64,000 nucleotides of DNA from Streptomyces chumphonensis (GCF_014779715.1 NZ_JACXYU010000017.1:1-64000); one strand, 5' to 3'; numbered from the stretch's first letter, positions 41,992 through 51,328 are shown. Numbers and translations: made by a program. The notes: generated by a model from the letters alone, not told the origin.

Positions 41992-43380
41992 TCAGCGGCC
42001 CGCCGGGCGCACGGCGGCGTCCAACAGGGCCTCCGGCGTCGCCCCGCCGTACTCCGCGAGCAGTTCGGCCGCCGTCTGCGGCGCCCGCACGGTCGCGAAC
42101 CGCACGCCGTCCCGCCCCGCCCGGTAGCCGTAGACGCCGGGGCGGGGCAGCGCGTTGTAGCCGAACGGGGTGGAGGCGTAGTAGGCGCCGGTGTCCAGGA
42201 GCCCGACCACGTCCCCCGAGCGCAGCTCCGGCAGGTCCCGGCCGGTGGCCACGAGGTCCCCGGCGAAGCAGCACGGCCCGGCGACGTCCTGCGTGACGTG
42301 CGGCCCCCGCCGTGGGCGGCCCTCGGCGTCGTAGGCGGCGACCCGCAGGGGCCAGGACGTCGGCGCGAAGACCGTGCGCACCGCCACCTGGGCGCCGGCG
42401 TGCGTCACCGCGATGCGCCGCCCGCCGGCGGACTTCGCGTACTCCACGCGGGCCACCGTCGTGCCGGCCTTGGCCAGCAGCGAGCGGCCGAACTCGGTGA
42501 CGAGCCGGTAGCGGCCGTCGAACAGGCCGGGCACGCGGTCCCGCAGCAGCCGGGCGTAGTCGGCGAACGTCGGGTCGGTGCGGTCGGAGCCGAAGTTGAC
42601 GGGCAGTCCGCCGCCGAGGTTGACGGTCCGCACCTGCCGCCGCCCCGCCGTGGCGTTGACCTCCTCGGCCAGTTCCCAGGCCACCGCCACGCCGTCGGCG
42701 AGCTGGTCGAGGGGCATCCCCTGCGAGCCGGTGTGGACGTGCACCGAGGTGAGCCACGGCCGCTCGGCGTAGGCGCGCAGCACCCAGGCGCGGGCGCCCT
42801 CGTCCCGCAGCGCCACGCCGAACTTGGACGTGGCGGTGGCGGTGCTCATGGCGTCGATGGAGCCCGCGCCGGTCTGCGGGTTGAGGCGCAGACCGACGGG
42901 GGAGCGGGGGCCGTCCGCGCCGGTCAGGGCGTCGATGCGGGCCAGCTCCTCGGGGTTGTCGGCGTTGAGGGCGACGCCGAGGGCGAGGGCCCGGCGCAGC
43001 TCGGCGGGCGTCTTGGCGGGGGAGTCGAGCACGATCCGCTCCGGGTCGACCCCGGCGGCGCGGGCCAGGGCCAGCTCCCCGGGACTGGCCACCTCGCAGC
43101 CGAGCCCCTCGGCCGCCAGCAGCGCGAGGACGGGGACGAGGGAGGCGGCCTTGACGGCGAAGGTGTGCAGCACCGGGGTGCCGGGGGCCGTCACCGCGCG
43201 GAAGGCGCCGTCCAGGGCGGTGACGGCCTCGCGGACGGTGTCCACGTCGAGCAGTGCGGCGACCGGCTCCTCCTCGGTGAGGAGCCGCTGTTCGACCGCC
43301 GCCCGTACGGCGGCGTCGCGGCGGGCGGCCGGATCACCGGCCGGTGCGGGCGGGTGGGGGTCGGGCGTCTCGGCGTTCAT
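41992..43380 (-). CDS. PLP-dependent amino-acid decarboxylase (LysA-like, fold type III)
   Basis: A 462-aa alanine-racemase-fold decarboxylase related to diaminopimelate decarboxylase. HTFAVKAASLVPVLALLAAE holds the PLP Lys (the usual YAxKA), then SVHVHTGSQG, VNLGGGLPVNF and GDVVGLLDTGAYYASTPFGY, where the Cys of the classical C-E-S-x-D motif is represented by GPCCFAGDLVA. It lacks features of ornithine decarboxylase. It may be a second diaminopimelate decarboxylase or act on another amino acid. It lies back to back with the hut operon. Confidence 0.85.
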   Translation of the reverse strand: MNAETPDPHPPAPAGDPAARRDAAVRAAVEQRLLTEEEPVAALLDVDTVREAVTALDGAFRAVTAPGTPVLHTFAVKAASLVPVLALLAAEGLGCEVASPGELALARAAGVDPERIVLDSPAKTPAELRRALALGVALNADNPEELARIDALTGADGPRSPVGLRLNPQTGAGSIDAMSTATATSKFGVALRDEGARAWVLRAYAERPWLTSVHVHTGSQGMPLDQLADGVAVAWELAEEVNATAGRRQVRTVNLGGGLPVNFGSDRTDPTFADYARLLRDRVPGLFDGRYRLVTEFGRSLLAKAGTTVARVEYAKSAGGRRIAVTHAGAQVAVRTVFAPTSWPLRVAAYDAEGRPRRGPHVTQDVAGPCCFAGDLVATGRDLPELRSGDVVGLLDTGAYYASTPFGYNALPRPGVYGYRAGRDGVRFATVRAPQTAAELLAEYGGATPEALLDAAVRPAGR

Positions 43381-43444
43381 GCGCCCCAGCCAAACACGCC
43401 GGGCGCCGTCGGGTGGGGCGGGGGCGGGGCGGCAGCGGGCCCTG

Positions 43445-43483
43445 TTGACTAGTTCTATTCAGCTCGTAGAGTGTGTGAATAGA
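43445..43483 (+). promoter_or_regulatory. hut operon promoter with overlapping inverted-repeat operator
   Basis: TTGACT (43445-43450) and TAGAGT (43467-43472) at 16-bp spacing form a strong vegetative promoter. TCTATTCA (43454-43461) and TGAATAGA (43476-43483) are perfect 8-bp inverted arms, 22 bp centre to centre, which flank the -10. A repressor dimer bound here would block polymerase. The sequence differs from the RpiR site at 36308. Confidence 0.75.
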
Positions 43484-43513
43484 TCGATCCGATCCGTACG
43501 GGAGGCAGGGCTC

Positions 43514-45232
43514 ATGGCACAGGCAGGGCACAGCGGACCGCGCACCGTGCGGTCCCCGCGCGGCACCGACCTCAGCGCGCGGGGCTGGCAGCAGGAGGCC
43601 GCCCTCCGGATGCTGCAGAACAACCTCGACCCCGAGGTCGCCGAACACCCCGACCGGCTCGTCGTCTACGGCGGCACCGGCAAGGCCGCCCGCGACTGGC
43701 GCTCCTTCGACGCCATGGTCCGCACCCTGCGCACCCTCAAGGACGACGAGACGATGCTCGTCCAGTCCGGCCGGCCGGTCGGCGTCATGACGACGCACGA
43801 GTGGGCGCCGCGCGTCCTGCTGGCCAACTCCAACCTCGTCGGCGACTGGGCCAACTGGGAGGAGTTCCGCCGCCTGGAGCAGCTGGGCCTGACGATGTAC
43901 GGCCAGATGACGGCGGGTTCCTGGATCTACATCGGCACCCAGGGCATCCTCCAGGGCACCTACGAGACGTTCGCCGCCGTCGCCGCCAAGCGCTTCGGCG
44001 GCTCGCTGGCCGGGACGATCACCCTCACCGCCGGCCTCGGCGGCATGGGCGGCGCCCAGCCGCTCGCCGTCACCATGAACGACGGCGTCGCGCTGTGCGT
44101 GGACTGCGACCCGCGCGCCATCGACCGCCGTATCGAACACGGCTACCTCGACGAACGCGCCGACTCCCTGGAACACGCCCTGGAGCTGGCCACCGCCGCC
44201 CGGGACCAGCGCAGGCCGCTGTCGATCGGCGTGCTCGGCAACGCGGCCGAGGTGCTGCCCCGGCTGCTGGCCATGGGCGCCCCGATCGACATCGTCACCG
44301 ACCAGACCAGCGCCCACGACCCGCTGGCCTACCTGCCCCTCGGCGTCGACTTCGCCGACATGGCCGCCTACGCCGCGCAGAAGCCCGCCGACTTCACCGC
44401 CCGCGCCCGCGAGTCGATGGCGCGGCACGTGGAGGCGATGGTCGGCTTCCAGGACGCGGGCGCCGAGGTCTTCGACTACGGCAACTCCATCCGGGGCGAG
44501 GCGCAGCTCGCCGGGTACGGACGGGCGTTCGCCTTCCCCGGCTTCGTCCCCGCCTACATCCGGCCGCTGTTCTGCGAGGGGAAGGGCCCGTTCCGCTGGG
44601 CGGCCCTCAGCGGCGACCCGAAGGACATCCACGCCACCGACCGCGCGATCCTCGACCTCTTCCCCGAGAACGAGTCGCTGGCCCGCTGGATCAGGCTGGC
44701 CGGGGAACGCGTCCGCTTCCAGGGGCTGCCCGCCCGCATCTGCTGGCTCGGCCAGGGCGAACGCGACCGCGCGGGGGAGCGGTTCAACGCCATGGTGGCG
44801 AGCGGCGAACTGTCCGCACCCGTCGTCATCGGCCGCGACCACCTGGACTGCGGCTCGGTCGCCTCCCCCTACCGGGAGACGGAGGCCATGCTCGACGGCT
44901 CGGACGCCATCGCGGACTGGCCGCTGCTGAACGCCATGGTCAACGTCGCCTCCGGCGCCTCCTGGGTCTCCGTCCACCACGGCGGCGGCGTCGGCATGGG
45001 CCGCTCCCTGCACGCGGGCCAGGTCACGGTGGCCGACGGCACCCCGCTGGCCGGGGAGAAGATCCGCCGCGTCCTCACCAACGACCCGGGCATGGGCGTC
45101 ATCCGGCACGTCGACGCGGGCTACGAGCGGGCCGACGCCGTCGCCGCCGAGCGCGGGGTGCGGGTGCCGATGCGCGAAGGGCCCGCGCGCGACGGCGACG
45201 GCGCGGACGAGCGGGGCGAGGGCGCGGCGTGA
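43514..45232 (+). CDS. hutU: Urocanate hydratase
   Basis: A 572-aa urocanase. It converts urocanate to imidazolonepropionate in histidine degradation using tightly bound NAD. Seen blocks are YGGTGKAARDW, PVGVMTTHEWAPRVLLANSN, TLTAGLGGMGGAQPLAVTMN (NAD-binding loop) and VVIGRDHLDCGSVASPYRET with the conserved Cys. ATG 43514 has GGAGG upstream. It is the first gene of the operon and overlaps the next by 4 bp (GTGA). Confidence 0.96.
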   Translation: MAQAGHSGPRTVRSPRGTDLSARGWQQEAALRMLQNNLDPEVAEHPDRLVVYGGTGKAARDWRSFDAMVRTLRTLKDDETMLVQSGRPVGVMTTHEWAPRVLLANSNLVGDWANWEEFRRLEQLGLTMYGQMTAGSWIYIGTQGILQGTYETFAAVAAKRFGGSLAGTITLTAGLGGMGGAQPLAVTMNDGVALCVDCDPRAIDRRIEHGYLDERADSLEHALELATAARDQRRPLSIGVLGNAAEVLPRLLAMGAPIDIVTDQTSAHDPLAYLPLGVDFADMAAYAAQKPADFTARARESMARHVEAMVGFQDAGAEVFDYGNSIRGEAQLAGYGRAFAFPGFVPAYIRPLFCEGKGPFRWAALSGDPKDIHATDRAILDLFPENESLARWIRLAGERVRFQGLPARICWLGQGERDRAGERFNAMVASGELSAPVVIGRDHLDCGSVASPYRETEAMLDGSDAIADWPLLNAMVNVASGASWVSVHHGGGVGMGRSLHAGQVTVADGTPLAGEKIRRVLTNDPGMGVIRHVDAGYERADAVAAERGVRVPMREGPARDGDGADERGEGAA

Positions 45233-46431
45233 GCTTCCTGGAGATGTGGCGGGACCTCGCGGCCATCGGCCGCGACGCGGGCACCGGCGGCTACCGCCGC
45301 TACGCCTGGACGCCCGCCGACACCGACTGCCGCGCCTGGTTCCGGGACCAGGCGCGGGCCCGCGGCCTGGTCTGCGAGACCGACCGCAACGGCAACCAGT
45401 GGGCCTGGCGGGGCGACCCGGCCGCCGGTGACGCCGTCGTCACCGGCTCCCACCTGGACTCCGTCCCCGACGGCGGCGCCTTCGACGGCCCGCTCGGCGT
45501 CGTCTCCGCCTTCGCCGCGCTCGACGAGCTGCGCGCCCGCGGCGTCGAACCGACGCGCCCGCTCGCCGTCGTCAACTTCGGCGACGAGGAGGGCGCCCGC
45601 TTCGGCGTGGCCTGCACCGGCTCCCGGCTCAGCGCGGGCAAGCTCACACCCGAGGCCGCCCGGCGGCTGCGGGACGCCGACGGCGTCAGCCTGGCGCACG
45701 CCATGGAGCACGCCGGGCAGGACCCGGAGGCCCTCGGGCCCGACCCCGCCCGGCTGTCCCGCGTCGGCGCCTTCGTCGAGCTGCACGTGGAACAGGGCCG
45801 CGCGCTGGCCGACACCCCGCACCCCGTGGGCGTCGCCTCCGCGATCTGGCCGCACGGCCGCTGGCGGTTCGACTTCCACGGCGAGGCCAACCACGCGGGC
45901 ACCACCCGCCTCGCCGACCGGCACGACCCCATGCTCACCTACGCCCGCACGGTCCTCGCCGCCCGCACCGAGGCGGCGGCGGCCGGGGCCCTGGCGACGT
46001 TCGGCAAGATCGCCGTGGACCCGGGCGGCGTCAACGCCATCGCCTCCCGCGTGCGCGCCTGGCTGGACTCCCGCGCCCCCGACGAGAAGACGCTGGACGC
46101 CCTCGTCGGCGCCGTCCGCGACGCGGCGGCGGAGCACGGGCGCGGCGAGGGGGTGCGCGTCGAGGTCGCCCGCGAGTCGTTCACCCCGGTGGTGGACTTC
46201 GCCCACGACCTGCGCGACCGCATCGCCGCCCGGCTCGACGGCGCCCCCGTGCTGCCCACCGGCGCGGGACACGACGCCGGGATCCTGGCCGACGCCGTCC
46301 CGACCGCCATGCTGTTCGTGCGCAACCCGACCGGCGTCTCCCACTCGCCCGCCGAGCGGGCCACCGAGGACGACTGCCTCGCCGGGGTCGGGGCGCTCGC
46401 CGACGTACTGGAGGACCTCGCGTGCCGGTGA
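45229..46431 (+). CDS. M20-family amidohydrolase (allantoate amidohydrolase/N-carbamoylase-like)
   Basis: A 400-aa metallopeptidase-fold hydrolase with VTGSHLDSVPDGGAFDGPLG (metal His/Asp), VVNFGDEEGARFGVACTGSR (catalytic Glu and metal ligands), FVELHVEQGRAL, HGEANHAGTTRLADRHD and PTGAGHDAGIL. The family hydrolyses allantoate, carbamoyl- or formyl-amino acids. Its position between hutU and hutF, with overlaps of 4 and 10 bp, suggests that it acts in histidine degradation, perhaps removing the formyl group from N-formylglutamate in place of HutG, which is absent here. Confidence 0.88.
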   Translation: MSFLEMWRDLAAIGRDAGTGGYRRYAWTPADTDCRAWFRDQARARGLVCETDRNGNQWAWRGDPAAGDAVVTGSHLDSVPDGGAFDGPLGVVSAFAALDELRARGVEPTRPLAVVNFGDEEGARFGVACTGSRLSAGKLTPEAARRLRDADGVSLAHAMEHAGQDPEALGPDPARLSRVGAFVELHVEQGRALADTPHPVGVASAIWPHGRWRFDFHGEANHAGTTRLADRHDPMLTYARTVLAARTEAAAAGALATFGKIAVDPGGVNAIASRVRAWLDSRAPDEKTLDALVGAVRDAAAEHGRGEGVRVEVARESFTPVVDFAHDLRDRIAARLDGAPVLPTGAGHDAGILADAVPTAMLFVRNPTGVSHSPAERATEDDCLAGVGALADVLEDLACR

Positions 46432-47762
46432 CCTACTGGGCCGAACACCTCTGGCTGGAGGACCGCGTGGTCCCCGGCGTGGCCCTGGACGTCGCGGACG
46501 GCCGCGTCGCCGCCGTCCGCCGGGACGTGCCCGCCCCGCCGCCCGGCGCCGAGGTGCTGCGCGGCTTCACCCTCCCGGGCACGGCCAACGCGCACAGCCA
46601 CGCCTTCCACCGGGCCCTGCGCGGCCACGTCCAGGCGGGCAGCGGCGACTTCTGGACCTGGCGCGACCAGATGTACCGCGTCGCCGACCGCCTGACCCCC
46701 GACACGTACCACGCGCTGGCGCGGGCCGTGTACGCCGAGATGGCGCTCGCCGGGATCACCTGCGTCGGCGAGTTCCACTACCTCCACCACGCTCCCGGCG
46801 GGCGGCCCTACGACGATCCGAACGCCATGGGCCGGGCGCTCGTCGCGGCCGCGGCCGAGGCGGGCGTCCGCGTCACCCTGCTCGACACCTGCTACCTCTC
46901 CGCCGGCTTCGGGGAGCCGCCCACCCGGCCGCAGCTGCGGTTCTCCGACGGCACCGCCGAGGCGTGGGCCGAGCGGGCCGGCGCCCTCACACAGGACGCC
47001 ACCACCCGTGTCGGCGCCGCCGTCCACTCCGTGCGCGCCGTGCCCGCCGACCAGCTGGAGACCGTCGCCCGGTGGGCGGAGGAACGCCGCGCGCCCCTGC
47101 ACGTCCACCTCTCCGAGCAGCCCGCCGAGAACGCGGCCTGCCGGGACGCCCACGGCCGCACCCCCACCCGGCTCCTCGCCGACCACGGGGTACTCGGCCC
47201 GCGCACCGTCGCCGTCCACGCCACGCACCTGACGGGCGAGGACGTCGCAGACCTCGGCGGTGCAGCCACCGGCGTGTGCATGTGCCCCACCACCGAACGC
47301 GACCTCGCCGACGGCATCGGCCCGGCCGTCGCCCTCCAGGACGCCGGCAGCCCGCTCTCCCTCGGCAGCGACAGCCACGCCGTCATCGACCTCTTCGAGG
47401 AGGCCCGCGCGATGGAGCTCGACGAACGGCTGCGCACCCGCCGGCGCGGCCACTGGAGCGCCGCCCGGCTGCTGCACGCGGCGACGGCGTCCGGGCACGC
47501 CGCCCTCGGCTGGCCGGAGGCGGGCCGGATCGCCGTCGGAGCACCCGCCGACCTCACCACCGTCGCGTTGGACACCGTCCGCACCGCCGGGCCCCCGCCG
47601 TCGCTCGCCGCCGAGACGGCCGTCCACGCGGCGAGCGCGGCGGACGTCCGGCACACGGTCGTGGCCGGACGGTACGTCGTGCGGGACGGCGTCCACACCA
47701 CCGTGCCCGACCCGGCCGCCGCCCTGGCCTCGGCGATCGCGGCCGTCACCGACCCCGCCTGA
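46422..47762 (+). CDS. hutF: Formimidoylglutamate deiminase
   Basis: A 446-aa amidohydrolase of the HutF group. Metal ligands are in PGTANAHSHAFHRALRGHVQ, VHLSEQPAEN and VHATHLTGEDV, and LGSDSHAVIDLFEEARAMEL is the C-terminal Asp block typical of HutF. It converts N-formimidoyl-glutamate to N-formylglutamate and ammonia, so the pathway runs by the five-step route. GTG 46422 overlaps the M20 gene by 10 bp. Confidence 0.95.
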   Translation: MPVTYWAEHLWLEDRVVPGVALDVADGRVAAVRRDVPAPPPGAEVLRGFTLPGTANAHSHAFHRALRGHVQAGSGDFWTWRDQMYRVADRLTPDTYHALARAVYAEMALAGITCVGEFHYLHHAPGGRPYDDPNAMGRALVAAAAEAGVRVTLLDTCYLSAGFGEPPTRPQLRFSDGTAEAWAERAGALTQDATTRVGAAVHSVRAVPADQLETVARWAEERRAPLHVHLSEQPAENAACRDAHGRTPTRLLADHGVLGPRTVAVHATHLTGEDVADLGGAATGVCMCPTTERDLADGIGPAVALQDAGSPLSLGSDSHAVIDLFEEARAMELDERLRTRRRGHWSAARLLHAATASGHAALGWPEAGRIAVGAPADLTTVALDTVRTAGPPPSLAAETAVHAASAADVRHTVVAGRYVVRDGVHTTVPDPAAALASAIAAVTDPA

Positions 47763-47826
47763 CGCCCGGCCCCGCCCGGGACACCCGAGACACCCGAGAA
47801 GACCGGCCTTCGACGCAAGGAGCCCC

Positions 47827-49017
47827 ATGCCCGGCGCGACCACCCTCATCCGCGACATCGGGACGCTGGTCACCGGCGACCCGGAGCTGGGGGAGGGCCC
47901 CCTCGGCGTCATCCGGCGGGCGGCCCTCCTCATCGAGGACGGCCACGTCGCCTGGGCCGGGCCCGCCGCGCGGGCCCCCGCCGCCGACACCGCCCACGAG
48001 GCCGGGGGCCGCGCCTGCCTCCCCGGCTTCGTCGACTCCCACTCGCACCTCGTCTTCGCCGGGGACCGCACGGAGGAGTTCAACGCCCGGATGTCGGGCC
48101 GGGCGTACACGGCGGGCGGCATCCGCACCACCGTCGCCGCCACCCGCGCCGCGAGCGACGCCGAACTGGCCGCCACGCTCGACCGCTACGTGCGCGAGGC
48201 GCTGCGGCAGGGCACCACCACGCTGGAGACCAAGTCCGGCTACGGGCTCACCGCCCGGGAGGAGGCCCGGGCCCTGCGCATCGCCGCCGAGCGGCTGGAG
48301 GAGGTCACCTACCTCGGCGCCCACGTCGTCGCCCCCGAGTACGCGGGCACCGACGCGGACGTGGCCCGCTACGTCGACCTCGTCACCGGCCCCATGCTCG
48401 ACGCCTGCGCGCCGCACGCCCGCTGGGTGGACGTCTTCTGCGAGCGCGGCGCCTTCGACGGCGACCAGGCCCGCGCCGTCCTCACCGCCGGCATGGCACG
48501 CGGCCTGAAGCCCCGCGTCCACGCCAACCAGCTCTCCCACGGCCCCGGCGTCCAGCTCGCCGTGGAGCTCGGCGCGGCCTCGGCGGACCACTGCACCCAC
48601 CTCACCGACGCCGACGTCGCGGCCCTGGCGGACGGCGACACCGTGGCCACGCTGCTGCCCGGCTGCGAGTTCTCCACCCGCGCGGAGTACCCCGACGCAC
48701 GGCGGCTGCTCGACGCGGGGGTGACGGTCGCCCTGTCCACGGACTGCAACCCCGGCTCCTCCTTCACCAGCTCCATGCCCTTCTGCATCGCCGTCGCCGT
48801 GCGCGAGATGGGCATGACGCCGGACGAGGCACTGTGGTCCGCCACCGCCGGCGGGGCCGCCGCCCTGCGCCGCGAGGACGTCGGCCGACTGCGCCCGGGC
48901 GCCCGTGCGGACCTGATGCTGCTGGACGCCCCCAGCCACGTCCACCTCGCCTACCGTCCCGGCGTGCCGCTGGTCACCGACGTCTGGCAGCGGGGCGCGC
49001 GCGTCGTGCACCGATGA
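47827..49017 (+). CDS. hutI: Imidazolonepropionase
   Basis: A 396-aa amidohydrolase with PGFVDSHSHLVFAGDRTEEF, TLETKSGYGL, VHANQLSHGPGVQLAVELGA, ADHCTHLTDADV and ALSTDCNPGSSFTSSMPF, all conserved in HutI. It opens the imidazolone ring to N-formimidoylglutamate, the substrate of HutF. ATG 47827 has AAGGAG 5 bp upstream. It ends the operon. Histidine ammonia-lyase (hutH) is not in this window. Confidence 0.96.
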   Translation: MPGATTLIRDIGTLVTGDPELGEGPLGVIRRAALLIEDGHVAWAGPAARAPAADTAHEAGGRACLPGFVDSHSHLVFAGDRTEEFNARMSGRAYTAGGIRTTVAATRAASDAELAATLDRYVREALRQGTTTLETKSGYGLTAREEARALRIAAERLEEVTYLGAHVVAPEYAGTDADVARYVDLVTGPMLDACAPHARWVDVFCERGAFDGDQARAVLTAGMARGLKPRVHANQLSHGPGVQLAVELGAASADHCTHLTDADVAALADGDTVATLLPGCEFSTRAEYPDARRLLDAGVTVALSTDCNPGSSFTSSMPFCIAVAVREMGMTPDEALWSATAGGAAALRREDVGRLRPGARADLMLLDAPSHVHLAYRPGVPLVTDVWQRGARVVHR

Positions 49018-49104
49018 GTTCCCGGCCCCCGGGCCGTCGGTATCGCTGACGCGGCACGGCATCGGCTCCCGGCGGCGGGACGACGGACGACGAGGAGGGG
49101 CCCG

Positions 49105-49719
49105 GTGACGCCCTGGCCGGACGGCACGGAACTGCTGGAACGGGCGATCGGCTACGCCCTGGGCGCCCTCGCGGACGTGGCCGTCCCCGCGCTCGGCCGC
49201 CCCACCCCGTGCCGGGGCTGGGACCTGCGCACGCTCCTGCGCCACCTGGACGCCTCACTCGGCGCCCTGAGGGAGGGGGTGGAGCGCGGCCGCGTCACGC
49301 CCGAGCCGACCTGCGAGGCGTCCGGGGACGTCGCCGACCCGGTGCCGGGCGTGCGGGAGCGCGCGGCGCGGCTGCTGGCGGCCGCGACGGCGGCGCAACG
49401 GTCGGCGGGCGGAGCGCCGCGCGCCGCGTCCCGGGGGGCCCGCCCGCTCGCCCTCGGGGCGGTGACGAGCGCCGGAGCGCTGGAGATCGCCGTGCACGGG
49501 TGGGACGTCCACCGGGCCCGGGGCCGCCTCGACCGGCCGGTGCCCGGGGCACTGGCCGTCGAGCTGCTGCGGCTCGCGCCCCTGCTGGTGCCGCCCGGGT
49601 CGTCCGCCCGTGCGCCCCTGTTCGCGGCCGTCCGCGCGGTGCCGCTCTCGGCCTCGCCGGGCGAGCGCCTGCTGGCCTACCTCGGCCGCGACCCCCGCGT
49701 CCCACCCGCCCACCCCTGA
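49105..49719 (+). CDS. Mycothiol-dependent maleylpyruvate isomerase-like / TIGR03086-type protein
   Basis: A 204-aa DinB-like four-helix protein. PTPCRGWDLRTLLRHLDASL holds the first metal His, and ALEIAVHGWDVHRARG holds the other metal-binding His pair. This pattern is that of the TIGR03086/mycothiol-dependent enzyme family, which often handles thiol conjugation or isomerisation. GTG 49105 has GAGGAGG upstream. The substrate is unknown. Confidence 0.85.
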   Translation: MTPWPDGTELLERAIGYALGALADVAVPALGRPTPCRGWDLRTLLRHLDASLGALREGVERGRVTPEPTCEASGDVADPVPGVRERAARLLAAATAAQRSAGGAPRAASRGARPLALGAVTSAGALEIAVHGWDVHRARGRLDRPVPGALAVELLRLAPLLVPPGSSARAPLFAAVRAVPLSASPGERLLAYLGRDPRVPPAHP

Positions 49720-49758
49720 CCGGCGGTACGGGCCGGGAGCGTCGCACACCGGTGTGCC

Positions 49759-50691
49759 TCAGGTCCGGCGCGAGGCTGCCGCAGGGCGGCGCGGCCCGGG
49801 GAAGAAGCGGTTGACGGTCGCCTGGTACTCGGCGTACGCGGGCCGCTTGCGGACGCTGAAGTACTCGGCGGGGACGGCACCGGTGTAGTGCACCATCGTG
49901 CTGTACATCATCCGCACGACCCACAGCAATGCGAGGCTCTGGACGAGCAGGGCGGCCGGAGGTACCCGGTCGTGCAGGGCGAACGCGGACGGGGCGGCGA
50001 GGGCGACCAGCGCCACCCACTGCATCCATTGGCCGAAGTAGTTCGGGTGGCGACTGTGGCGCCACAGCCCGACGTCGCAGATGTCCCTGCCGGTCCTGGC
50101 GTACCCGCCGAGGAAACGGCGCTTCTGCAGATCGGCGAGGCTCTCGAACGACCAGGCCACCAGGCCGAGTGCGATGGCCGCGTACTCCCAGGCGACGAGG
50201 CGCGAAGAGGCGTTCGTCGAGATCAGCAGCGCGGGCAGGGCGAGGAAGGAGGCGTTCGCCATGGCCTGCACCAGGATCTCGTACTGCACGGACACCCTCT
50301 CGCTGCGGAAGCCCGCCCGTTCCCACCGCCTCCGCTGGTACTGGTACCGGGGGAGTTCGGCGGTGAGCCAGCCCGGCTTGTACAGCAGCGCACCCCAGAC
50401 GCTCATGCGTGTCCCGACCACGGTGTAGAAGACGGCGACGGTCAGGGTGAGCGGTGTCAGGGACTCGGCGAAGAAGAAGGTCTGGACGCCGACGGCCGCC
50501 AGTCCGCAGGGCCAGGCGAAGTCCACATACGACATTCGGCCGGTGCGCCAGGCGGGAACACACGCCGTGGGGACGAAGATGACGAGTTGCACGACGAGGT
50601 TCCAGAGCGCGAACGTGCGCGTCGGCTCGGCCAGGACCAGCGCGAGCCAGCACGCGAGGAACAGCACACACCACACCACGCGTGTCTTCAT
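49759..50691 (-). CDS. DUF1295 / steroid 5-alpha-reductase-like membrane protein
   Basis: A 310-aa membrane protein with about seven helices. The C-terminal block DVGLWRHSRHPNYFGQWMQW and the ending YAEYQATVNRFFPGPRRP are the signature of DUF1295 and isoprenylcysteine methyltransferase/5-alpha-reductase-like proteins. It may reduce or modify a lipid. ATG 50691 has GGGAGGG upstream. A perfect operator separates it from the divergent TetR gene, which probably represses it. A small palindrome (49744-49757) follows the gene. Confidence 0.9.
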   Translation of the reverse strand: MKTRVVWCVLFLACWLALVLAEPTRTFALWNLVVQLVIFVPTACVPAWRTGRMSYVDFAWPCGLAAVGVQTFFFAESLTPLTLTVAVFYTVVGTRMSVWGALLYKPGWLTAELPRYQYQRRRWERAGFRSERVSVQYEILVQAMANASFLALPALLISTNASSRLVAWEYAAIALGLVAWSFESLADLQKRRFLGGYARTGRDICDVGLWRHSRHPNYFGQWMQWVALVALAAPSAFALHDRVPPAALLVQSLALLWVVRMMYSTMVHYTGAVPAEYFSVRKRPAYAEYQATVNRFFPGPRRPAAASRRT

Positions 50692-50708
50692 GAGCCCTCC
50701 CGCAGATA

Positions 50709-50736
50709 GTGAGACACAATGACTTCTGTGTCTCAC
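50709..50736. promoter_or_regulatory. TetR operator between the DUF1295 and TetR genes
   Basis: GTGAGACACA (50709-50718) and TGTGTCTCAC (50727-50736) are perfect 10-bp inverted arms around an 8-bp centre. A further half site TGTCTCAC (50757-50764) covers the regulator start codon region. Confidence 0.85.
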
Positions 50737-50752
50737 GTGGGACGGTAGGTGG

Positions 50753-51328
50753 ATGATGTCTCACGAGTCAAGGGTCGGCGAGCTGAGCACCCTGCGGCGA
50801 CCGAACCCCGACCGGCTCCTGGAGCTGGCCGTCCGGGACTTCCTGCGGGACGGCTGGATCGACATGAAGCAACTGGCGCAGCGGGCCGGGGTCGGGCGGG
50901 CCACTCTCTACCGGCGCTTCCAGGACCGCGAGTCGCTGCTCGGCGAGGTGCTGTGGGAGCTGGCCCGCGTCACGGCGCTCGACGCTTGGCGCTCGGCCGG
51001 GGGGGAGGGGCGAGCGCGTGTCCTGAACGCGCTGGAGGTCTTCATGCGGGAACTGGCCGCGTCGCCGGCCCTCCACAAGCTGCTCGCCAGAGACCCGGAG
51101 ACGGCGTTGCGCCTCCTCACCTCACGGCACGGCGTGGTGCAGGCGCGACTCATCGACGCTGCGGAGGAGATGCTGGTGACGGAGATCGGTGCGCCCGAGG
51201 GGGTGACCTCCAAGCAGCTCGCCTATGCCGTGGTGCGCATCGCCGAGTCCTTCGCGTACGCGGATGTCGTGGCGGGCGAGCAGCCGGACGTCGAGGCCGC
51301 CGTCGCCATCATCGGCAGAGTGCTCTGA
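50753..51328 (+). CDS. TetR/AcrR-family repressor (QsdR-like)
   Basis: A 191-aa regulator. The HTH lies at residues about 36-60 (MKQLAQRAGVGRATLYRRFQ), followed by a helical ligand domain with the QsdR-type C-terminus (AYAVVRIAESFAYADVVAGE). ATG 50753 or 50756 starts the gene after GGTAGG. The perfect operator 17 bp upstream suggests autoregulation and control of the divergent DUF1295 gene. Confidence 0.92.
   Translation: MMSHESRVGELSTLRRPNPDRLLELAVRDFLRDGWIDMKQLAQRAGVGRATLYRRFQDRESLLGEVLWELARVTALDAWRSAGGEGRARVLNALEVFMRELAASPALHKLLARDPETALRLLTSRHGVVQARLIDAAEEMLVTEIGAPEGVTSKQLAYAVVRIAESFAYADVVAGEQPDVEAAVAIIGRVL

Noticed and set aside
45229..46431. Purine (allantoin) degradation gene
   Set aside because: No other purine genes are near and the gene overlaps hutU and hutF, so a role in histidine degradation is more likely.
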